In this document: positions 1 to 7,111 of the stretch, piece after piece
Position numbering within the stretch: position 1 is the first letter of the stretch
Layout of the letters: every line of letters begins with the position of its first letter
Assembly (NCBI GenBank): GCA_021823305.1
Contig: JAKAOE010000049.1
Location: 1-9,011 of the forward strand
Length of the DNA stretch: 9,011 nucleotides
Reading direction: 5' to 3'
Source: Acidobacteriota bacterium
Lineage (GTDB): Bacteria > Acidobacteriota > Terriglobia > Terriglobales > SCQP01
Notes under the pieces: model-generated
Databases searched by the model: none
What the model was told of the DNA's origin: nothing
Seen by the model: the letters and a program-made list of their open reading frames with translations, nothing else
Position numbers and translations under genes: made by a program

Positions 1-616
1 CTTTTGCCTTCTCCCTCGTCGCCTGCGGCAGGTCCTCCAGCGCCGCCACCCGCTGCCGCGGCCCGCCCGTCTCGATCGCCTCGACCTCCTCCTTCGTCAA
101 AAACGACCCCAGCGCCGGCGCGCCCATCACCACCGGCGCCTCCGCATCGGCCATCCCGCGGCCCCCGCGTCCGCCCCGCCCGCCGTCGGCCTTCGCCAAC
201 TGCCGCTGCCGCAGCGTCTCGATCTCCGACTCCACCACCAGCCGCAGCTTCTCCTGCCGCGGCAGCCGCCGCATCCCCCGCGCCATCTGCACGATCGCCC
301 CGCCCGGCGGATAGTTCGCGATCACTTCCGCCGGCGTCATCTGTAGCGTCGCCAGCGGCGCCAGCGCCGCCGTCAATATCGGGTTTTCCGGAATCGTGTT
401 GGGGTGCAGCTGCTGCTCGATCCAGTTCCGCAGCCCGCTCTTCTCCACCTGCTGCACCTCGCCCGGCGTGATCCCCCAGCTCAGCCGGTCCAGCGCCTGG
501 ATGATCCGCGCCCGCCTTCCCAACTCGCTCTTGCTCGTCGGCGTCACCGCCCCCACCGCGCCCACCGCCGTCGCCGCCAACGCCAGCGCCAACCCCATTC
601 GCATCGTCGTCCGCAT
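1..616 (-). CDS. Secreted DUF1800 family protein, N-terminal part (partial at left edge)
   Basis: The minus strand is open from a start near base 640 to the window edge, so the C-terminus is missing. I prefer the ATG at 616 because a GGGAG ribosome-binding sequence (626-630) lies 9 nt upstream and the protein then opens with a classic signal peptide: a short basic start, an Ala/Leu/Val-rich core, and a likely cut near residues 20-25. An in-frame ATG at 640 would add 8 residues. From the 616 start, residues 41-72 contain ALDRLSWGITPGE, a Lys-Ser-Gly-Leu stretch and WIEQQLHP. This is the characteristic opening of DUF1800 proteins (alpha-helical, often secreted, frequently encoded beside DUF1501 genes). 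A Gly-Arg linker (GGRGGRGGRG) lies at residues 145-154. The molecular function of DUF1800 is not established. Nearly all its alanine codons are GCG, unlike the plus-strand genes. It is divergent from gyrA. Family call is confident; start is moderate. Confidence 0.82.
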   Translation of the reverse strand, partial: MRTTMRMGLALALAATAVGAVGAVTPTSKSELGRRARIIQALDRLSWGITPGEVQQVEKSGLRNWIEQQLHPNTIPENPILTAALAPLATLQMTPAEVIANYPPGGAIVQMARGMRRLPRQEKLRLVVESEIETLRQRQLAKADGGRGGRGGRGMADAEAPVVMGAPALGSFLTKEEVEAIETGGPRQRVAALEDLPQATREKAK

Positions 617-673
617 CCGTTTCAGCTCCCGTGTGACCATAACCCGGCCGCGTGCGCCAGGTTGTTCTGCCGC

Positions 674-703
674 TGGAAAAAACAGCCTAAATCAGAGTAA
701 AAT
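674..703 (+). promoter_or_regulatory. Predicted gyrA promoter (near-leaderless)
   Basis: A TGGAAA -35-like hexamer (674-679) and a TAAAAT -10-like hexamer (698-703) are separated by 18 bp in an A/T-rich pocket of an otherwise very GC-rich sequence. Counting from the -10 puts the transcript start near base 710, only about 2 nt before the gyrA ATG at 712. No Shine-Dalgarno sequence precedes that ATG. Match to the sigma-70 consensus is 4/6 and 5/6; the start site is inferred. Confidence 0.5.
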
Positions 704-711
704 AAGACTTT

Positions 712-3237
<2,526 letters not shown>

Positions 3238-3241
3238 CGCC

Positions 3242-4060
3242 GTGGTCTTGGGACTGGACACCAGCGCGATCGATGGCTTCGCCGACGCACCGGATTCACC
3301 GCGCCTCCTACAGCGCCTTCACTGCACATGGAGGGTTGCAATCCCCTTCGAAGCGGTCGGCGAGGTCCTGGCGTGCCCCGACTCGACGCGGAGGGCTTGC
3401 CTCCTCGAAACCACCCGCAAGCTGCTCGCTCCCGGCCACATTGCTTTGCCGGCTGCGGAAGGCCTGAAGGCCCTTGTGGACCGCTTCAACAATGGCAGAT
3501 CAATCGACCCCAGGTGCTTCCGTCCCTTCTTGCCCAATATTGAGTCCGAGCACCTATTTTCCATGCCACCCGACGTAGGAGCAGCTCAACTCAGAGACAA
3601 CCTCGAGGGCGAGCGCGCTTTTCGCCTAATCTTCTCGCGCGCCGTTCCCAAGCTTCAGAAAGCTGTTGGCCAAGACCGCCCCGACCTCGCTGAGCTTGCG
3701 GCCCGGCATCAGCGAGGGCGCGTATTTAAGGCAGTCTCCGCGGAATTCTGCCGCCTGGCAGGGATGGCGAACCCGACGTCACGGCAAATCGCCGGCTTTC
3801 GTGACAGATGTCCAGCCCTCAGGGCTCTCGAAATCGCGCTGGTCACCGTGCCGGAGTTCGAGCACGCATTTCGGGAAGGCGGCACCTCGATGCGCGCCGG
3901 CCGCAACGATAGCATGATGGCGTGGCTCCTGCCCTACTGCGATGCCTTCGTCACTCGCGACGGGCGCCAGCGCGAATCCCTCAGCCAAGTGAAGCAACTC
4001 GCCCAGCTCGGAACCGAGGTGCTTGAGTTCGGCCAGCTCGCCGCGCGTCTGCGCGCCTAA
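3242..4060 (+). CDS. PIN-like domain protein with a large internal insertion (putative nuclease)
   Basis: I do not recognise a named family, but the acidic residues follow the PIN nuclease order. Residues 3-8 (LGLDTS) resemble the first strand with catalytic Asp6. FEAVGEVLA (36-44) supplies Glu41. NDSMMAWLLPYCDAFVTRD (222-240) matches the late helix and strand with Asp223 and Asp240. PIN proteins such as VapC toxins cut RNA with a metal held by these acids, but are usually about 130 residues. This one is 272, because roughly 180 mostly helical residues separate Glu41 from Asp223. The GTG start at 3242 is chosen because Asp6 must lie near the N-terminus; no clear ribosome-binding site precedes it. 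It begins 4 nt after gyrA and may be read on the same transcript. No small antitoxin gene lies directly beside it. Codons are less C-ending than in gyrA, suggesting transfer. The PIN call is inference from motifs; RNase activity is untested. Confidence 0.6.
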   Translation: MVLGLDTSAIDGFADAPDSPRLLQRLHCTWRVAIPFEAVGEVLACPDSTRRACLLETTRKLLAPGHIALPAAEGLKALVDRFNNGRSIDPRCFRPFLPNIESEHLFSMPPDVGAAQLRDNLEGERAFRLIFSRAVPKLQKAVGQDRPDLAELAARHQRGRVFKAVSAEFCRLAGMANPTSRQIAGFRDRCPALRALEIALVTVPEFEHAFREGGTSMRAGRNDSMMAWLLPYCDAFVTRDGRQRESLSQVKQLAQLGTEVLEFGQLAARLRA

Positions 4061-4102
4061 ACGAACCGCCCCGACGAGCTTATGCGGGAGTTCCCGGCAA
4101 CC

Positions 4103-4120
4103 TATACCATCTATGGTATA
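4103..4120. promoter_or_regulatory. 18-bp inverted repeat, probable HigA operator
   Basis: TATACCAT and ATGGTATA form perfect 8-bp arms around a 2-bp centre. The element is AT-rich in a GC-rich setting, lies 8 nt before the toxin start codon and overlaps its -10 element. Antitoxins with an HTH domain in HigBA-type operons commonly bind such palindromes and repress their own promoter; binding here is inferred. Confidence 0.65.
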
Positions 4121-4122
4121 CT
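4114..4122 (+). promoter_or_regulatory. Extended -10 promoter of the toxin-antitoxin operon
   Basis: TGG followed by TATACT (4117-4122) forms an extended -10 element with 5/6 match to TATAAT. No good -35 hexamer is visible, which the extended -10 could compensate for. The predicted transcript start falls at about 4129, exactly the GTG start codon of the toxin gene, so the mRNA would be leaderless. The right arm of the inverted repeat covers this element. Confidence 0.55.
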
Positions 4123-4128
4123 GCCAGC

Positions 4129-4452
4129 GTGGGCTGGACGGTCGAGACCCTGAACGAAACCGTCGACGCCGAGGTTGGGGCCCTGCCGCCCGATATGCGC
4201 GCGCGGCTCACACGCATTGCGGCGCTCATCGAGGCGAAGGGGCTTGAGCTTGTCGGTGAGCCCCACGTCAGGCACATAGAAGGCCCCATTTGGGAAATGC
4301 GGCTGAGGGGCCGGAGCGGGATTTCCAGAGCACTCTACACCACTGCGGCGGTTCAGCGCGTTGTGCTCCTGCGCGCATTTGTGAAGAAGACCGAACAGAC
4401 CCCACGGCGCGAGATTGAGCTCGCCCTAGCACGGGCAAAATCGATTCGGTAA
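4129..4452 (+). CDS. HigB-like toxin (RelE/ParE superfamily, phage Gp49-like)
   Basis: The 107-residue protein matches the Gp49-like HigB family (PF05973) in length and motifs: an N-terminal WTVETLN strand, LPPDMRARL (19-27), then GPIWEMRLRGRSGISRALY and the terminal FVKKTEQTPRREIELAL. HigB toxins of this superfamily cleave mRNA on the ribosome and stop growth; here that is known only from the family. The GTG start is chosen because homologues begin right at the WTVE strand and no upstream in-frame start exists. No ribosome-binding site precedes it, and the promoter predicts a leaderless transcript. The antitoxin gene follows 11 nt downstream, the usual toxin-first order of higBA. Codon use is mixed and unlike gyrA, as expected for an acquired module. 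Confidence 0.9.
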   Translation: MGWTVETLNETVDAEVGALPPDMRARLTRIAALIEAKGLELVGEPHVRHIEGPIWEMRLRGRSGISRALYTTAAVQRVVLLRAFVKKTEQTPRREIELALARAKSIR

Positions 4453-4463
4453 AGGGATGAGAC

Positions 4464-4742
4464 ATGGCACGAGTATCCGACCTGCACAAAAAGTGGATGA
4501 AATCGCCGAAGTACCGGAAAGCCTTTGAGGCCCTGGAGGAGGAATTTGTCCTCGCGTCCGCCATCCTTGACGCCCGCAGCCGCGCGGGCCTCACCCAGCA
4601 GCAGCTTGCAAAAAAGATGGGCACTACCCAGCCGGTCGTCGCACGACTGGAGAGCGGGCGCGTGATACCAACGATGCGGACGTTGCAGCGCCTCGCCCAA
4701 GCCACCGGTTCCCGCCTGCACATCAGCTTCGAGGCCAGGTGA
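4464..4742 (+). CDS. HigA-like antitoxin, XRE-family HTH protein
   Basis: This 92-residue protein should neutralise the preceding HigB-like toxin and repress the shared promoter. Residues about 36-87 form a Cro/C1 (XRE) helix-turn-helix: LTQQQLAKKMG (43-53) is the second helix and TTQPVVARLESG (54-65) the recognition helix, followed by IPTMRTLQRLAQATG. The N-terminal 30 residues are helical and charged and are a candidate toxin-binding segment. The ATG has an AGGGA ribosome-binding sequence (4453-4457) 6 nt upstream, in contrast to the toxin gene. It ends with a short strand (LHISFEA) as is common in HigA-type antitoxins. The 18-bp inverted repeat upstream of the toxin gene is its likely operator. 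Pairing with the toxin rests on adjacency and family. Confidence 0.9.
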   Translation: MARVSDLHKKWMKSPKYRKAFEALEEEFVLASAILDARSRAGLTQQQLAKKMGTTQPVVARLESGRVIPTMRTLQRLAQATGSRLHISFEAR

Positions 4743-4779
4743 AGCGCGCCGCCAAAGCCCCGCGGCCGCGGTCAACCCC

Positions 4780-5364
4780 ATGAAGCCGGCGCGCCGCTCC
4801 CGGCCCGCCAACGGCCCCGCCCGCGCGCGCTGCTCGCCGCGCAAGATCATCGTCCAAGTCGCCGTCAGCGCCGACGGCTATATCGCCCGCCCCGACGGCA
4901 ACGTGGACTGGCTCGATCGCCCCATGCCGAAGGGCGGCTACGGCCTCGCCGCTTTCGCGCGCTCGATTGACACCATCCTCTGGGGCCGCAAAACCTACGA
5001 TTTCGCCGTCAAGATGGGCGGCCTCGGCCCCTTCGGCAAAATCAAACACTACGGCTTCTCGCGCCGCCCTCCCGCCGATCCGCTGCCCGGCATGGAGTTC
5101 GTCACCGAGCCGATTCCGGAGTTCGCCGCCCGGCTTCGCGCCGCGCCGGGCAAAAACATCTGGATGATGGGGGGTGCCGGCATCATCGCGTCCTTCCTCG
5201 ACGCCGGCGCGATCGGCGAGTTCTCCCTCCACGTCATTCCGGTGCTGATCGGCGAAGGCATTCCCCTCGTCGCCCCATGCCACCGCAACCTCCCGCTCGC
5301 GCTCATCGCCACGCGCGCGTTCCCCGACGGCGTCGTCCACCTGCATTACCGCGTCGCCCGCTGA
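4780..5364 (+). CDS. Dihydrofolate reductase family protein (RibD C-terminal fold)
   Basis: The 194-residue protein has the layout of the RibD_C/DHFR-like reductases (YyaP/YwjB type): KIIVQVAVSADGYIA (22-36) and WL (44-45) at the substrate side, DTILWGRKTYD (64-74) for the nucleotide-binding region, IWMMGGAGIIASFLDAGAIG (127-146) around the Gly-Gly turn, and PVLIGEGIPL (154-163). Relatives bind NADPH, but their true substrates are mostly unknown; this is not the housekeeping FolA. The first 21 residues (MKPARRSRPANG and on) are a basic, Pro/Arg-rich extension not seen in the fold; the first usable start is the ATG at 4780, and no better start follows. No clear ribosome-binding site. It begins 37 nt after the antitoxin gene and may be read through from it. 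The stop lies 2 nt from the stop of a converging gene. Confidence 0.9.
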   Translation: MKPARRSRPANGPARARCSPRKIIVQVAVSADGYIARPDGNVDWLDRPMPKGGYGLAAFARSIDTILWGRKTYDFAVKMGGLGPFGKIKHYGFSRRPPADPLPGMEFVTEPIPEFAARLRAAPGKNIWMMGGAGIIASFLDAGAIGEFSLHVIPVLIGEGIPLVAPCHRNLPLALIATRAFPDGVVHLHYRVAR

Positions 5365-5366
5365 CG

Positions 5367-6080
5367 CTATTTCGCCGGCGTCCCGTCCGACCAGCGTGTC
5401 ACCGGCACGGCGAAGATCGTCATCGGCGGAAAGCGGCTCGCCTCCCTCGTCTTTGTCGTGAACCATTGGTTCACGGCGATCACCGGCGAGTTCGACAGCA
5501 TCGCGCCCCAGAGTGACTCGTTATTCGTGCCCACCCAATACATGAGGTGCGGCCCGTTGTGGTCGCCCTGATCGGTCAGGTACGAACCTTTCCCCATCAT
5601 GTACCCCATCGCCCCCGGCTCGAGCGCGGGCAGCGGCTTGGCCCGGATTGCCTTAGCCGTCTCCTGGATCATCTTGGCTATGGAATCGCCGGCCATCGCC
5701 AGCCGCGACCGCAGCGTGTACACCGGCACCACCCACCGCGCCGCGGGCGGGTTCAAGCAATCCGCGCCACGAATCTTGGGGTTCCAAAACGCGGCCAGGT
5801 CGAACGGCGCGACCCAGCCCCGCTCCACCACGCACACCCATCCGTTGGTGCCGCGAACGGCGGTTTCATAGCCGTGCCGTCCCAGCACCAGAATGGTCGC
5901 GTGATCGGAAATTGCCGCCGGCGCCCCGCTTCGCGCCAGCGCGATCTCCGCGTTGCACGGCGTCAGGTACTGCGCCAGCGGCGCCGGGCGCGCGTACTTC
6001 CCAACCACCGCCTGCGCCCCGGCCTGAGCCGCACCCGCCGCCAGCCAAAAAACCAGCCCGGCCACTCCAATCCGCCGCAT
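5367..6080 (-). CDS. Uncharacterised secreted protein
   Basis: The 237-residue protein starts with a signal peptide (MRRIGVAGLVFWLAAGAAQA), with cleavage likely after residue 20 or 24, so it should leave the cytoplasm. The mature part contains TPCNAEIALARSGAP, ISDHATILVLGRHGYE (58-72), NGWVCVVERGWVAPFD (79-94), FWNPKIRG, LEPGAMGYMM (153-162) and GPHLMYW (176-182). There are three cysteines (42, 83, 108). I know no function; from memory similar hypothetical proteins are frequent in Acidobacteriota. The start is supported by AAAGGA about 8 nt upstream. The CDF transporter gene ends only 33 nt before it on the same strand, so the two are probably co-transcribed, hinting at an envelope or metal-related role, which is inference only. 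It converges on the reductase gene with no room for a terminator. Confidence 0.85.
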   Translation of the reverse strand: MRRIGVAGLVFWLAAGAAQAGAQAVVGKYARPAPLAQYLTPCNAEIALARSGAPAAISDHATILVLGRHGYETAVRGTNGWVCVVERGWVAPFDLAAFWNPKIRGADCLNPPAARWVVPVYTLRSRLAMAGDSIAKMIQETAKAIRAKPLPALEPGAMGYMMGKGSYLTDQGDHNGPHLMYWVGTNNESLWGAMLSNSPVIAVNQWFTTKTREASRFPPMTIFAVPVTRWSDGTPAK

Positions 6081-6113
6081 GGTTGTCGTCCTTTTTTTCC
6101 TGAACCGATCGCG

Positions 6114-7046
6114 CTACGAATCCCCGCCCCCGGCCTCGTGCTCGCGTTGCTCCGCCGCCATCGCGCAGCCTTCGCACTCCGTGTGCTCGAACTGCAGCGT
6201 CGCGTGCCCGATCTGGTAGCGCTTTTCCAGCAGCTCGCACAGCCGCCGCCGGATCGCCTCGCTCGCCGACGGCGGAATGTCGGCGATCTGCACGTGCGCG
6301 CTCAGCGCGTGCGCCTGCGACCCCAGGCTCCAGATGTGCAAGTCGTGAATCGCCTGCACCCCCTCCACCTGCGCCAAGTCCGCCGCCACCGCCTCCAGGT
6401 CCATCCCCGCCGGCGTGCCCTCGAGCAGGATGTTCACCGTCTCCCGCAGCACCCCCCACCCCGAAGCCACGATTAGCGCCGCGATTGCCAGCGACAGCGC
6501 CGGGTCCACCACCGTCCAGCCGGTGCGCAGGATCACCAGCGCACCGATCAGCACCATCCCCGTCGCCAGCGCGTCGCCCAGCATGTGCAGGAACGCCGCT
6601 CGGAGGTTCACGTCCCGGCGCCCGTGCTCCAGCATCCAGGCGATGCCGGCGTTCATCACCAGCCCCACGCCTGCCACCCACAGCATCGGGCCGGGCTCGG
6701 CCGCTTGCGGATGCCGCAGCCGCGCGATCGCCTCCATCACGATCAGCACCGTGATCACGAACAGGCTCACCACGTTCGCCAGCGCCGCCAACACCCCCGC
6801 CCGCTGATAGCCGTACGTCTTGCTCGCCGTCGGCGGCTTCGCCTGCAGCGCCACCCCCGCCCAGGTCAGCAGCAGCGCCAGAAAATCGGTCAGGTTGTGC
6901 CCGGCTTCCGAGATCAGCGCCAGCGAGTGCGCCCGCAGCCCCATCACGAACGCCAGCAGCACGTAGCCCAGCGTCGCCGCCGCCCCGATCGTCAGCGCGG
7001 TGCGCGCGCGGCGCGAGCCGTTCTCGCCATGGGCATGGACGTGCAT
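6114..7046 (-). CDS. Cation diffusion facilitator (CDF) family zinc-type efflux transporter
   Basis: This inner-membrane antiporter should export zinc or a similar divalent ion in exchange for protons. The 310 residues give the standard CDF plan of six membrane segments followed by a cytoplasmic domain. The metal site is visible as HNLTD (His50, Asp54) in segment 2 and HMLGD (His154, Asp158) in segment 5; this His-Asp/His-Asp set is typical of the Zn/Co/Cd branch (CzcD, ZitB, ZnT). VDPALS follows segment 5, and the C-terminal domain has LRETVNILLEG, HDLHIWSLG and HATLQFEH. The tail has an ECEGC motif and the N-terminus has HVHAHG, both possible extra metal ligands. The ATG is preceded by GGG directly adjacent, not a properly spaced Shine-Dalgarno, so a short or absent leader is possible. 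It is the first gene of a pair with the secreted protein and divergent from mfd. Exact metal is not shown by sequence. Confidence 0.95.
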   Translation of the reverse strand: MHVHAHGENGSRRARTALTIGAAATLGYVLLAFVMGLRAHSLALISEAGHNLTDFLALLLTWAGVALQAKPPTASKTYGYQRAGVLAALANVVSLFVITVLIVMEAIARLRHPQAAEPGPMLWVAGVGLVMNAGIAWMLEHGRRDVNLRAAFLHMLGDALATGMVLIGALVILRTGWTVVDPALSLAIAALIVASGWGVLRETVNILLEGTPAGMDLEAVAADLAQVEGVQAIHDLHIWSLGSQAHALSAHVQIADIPPSASEAIRRRLCELLEKRYQIGHATLQFEHTECEGCAMAAEQREHEAGGGDS

Positions 7047-7111
7047 CCCGTATCTATACCCATTATCTACAGTTTAGGGCACTCTAGTAGTGTCGGTTCG
7101 CGCTGCGGCAG
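7047..7111. promoter_or_regulatory. Divergent intergenic region between CDF gene and mfd, candidate -10 elements
   Basis: This 65-bp AT-enriched gap must hold promoters for both genes. Reading toward the CDF gene, GATAAT (7062-7067) and TATAGA (7053-7058) are possible -10 elements, giving a leader of roughly 9 or 0 nt. Both lie in a repeated TAGATA unit, 13 nt apart, and GTATCTATAC (7050-7059) is a small inverted repeat. I see no convincing -35, and no clear promoter toward mfd. Confidence 0.35.

Larger units (their letters stand above)
3238..4742 (+). other. Accessory block with distinct codon use (PIN-like gene plus toxin-antitoxin pair)
   Basis: The three genes here use codons that are scarce in gyrA and mfd, such as AGG, AGA, CTA, TCA and GGA, and have more A and T at third positions. 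Their functions (putative PIN nuclease, HigB-like toxin, HigA-like antitoxin) are typical of horizontally moving genes, whereas the flanking gyrA and reductase genes look native. I looked for direct repeats at the block edges, an integrase or a transposase and saw none, so the mode of arrival is unknown. Block limits are approximate. Confidence 0.45.

Noticed and set aside
4..471. A 155-codon plus-strand frame rich in Pro, Ala and Ser
   Set aside because: It is the opposite strand of the DUF1800 gene, whose reading frame has family motifs and a signal peptide.
4061..4102. Possible terminator or small gene between the PIN-like gene and the toxin operator
   Set aside because: No stem followed by a T-run and no coding frame with a credible start was seen; a transcript could run through.
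3242..4742. The PIN-like gene as toxin of a three-gene system with the toxin-antitoxin pair
   Set aside because: The pair is self-sufficient, has its own promoter and operator, and 68 nt separate it from the PIN-like gene. Linkage could be chance co-residence.
4760..4771. Perfect 12-bp palindrome CCGCGGCCGCGG between the antitoxin and reductase genes
   Set aside because: Easily produced by chance in DNA this GC-rich, has no loop or T-run for a terminator, and is not repeated elsewhere in the window.
7055..7070. Partial similarity (TATACC...AT) to the toxin operator half-site upstream of the CDF gene
   Set aside because: Only six to eight bases match and the second arm is missing, so shared regulation by the HigA-like protein is not supported.
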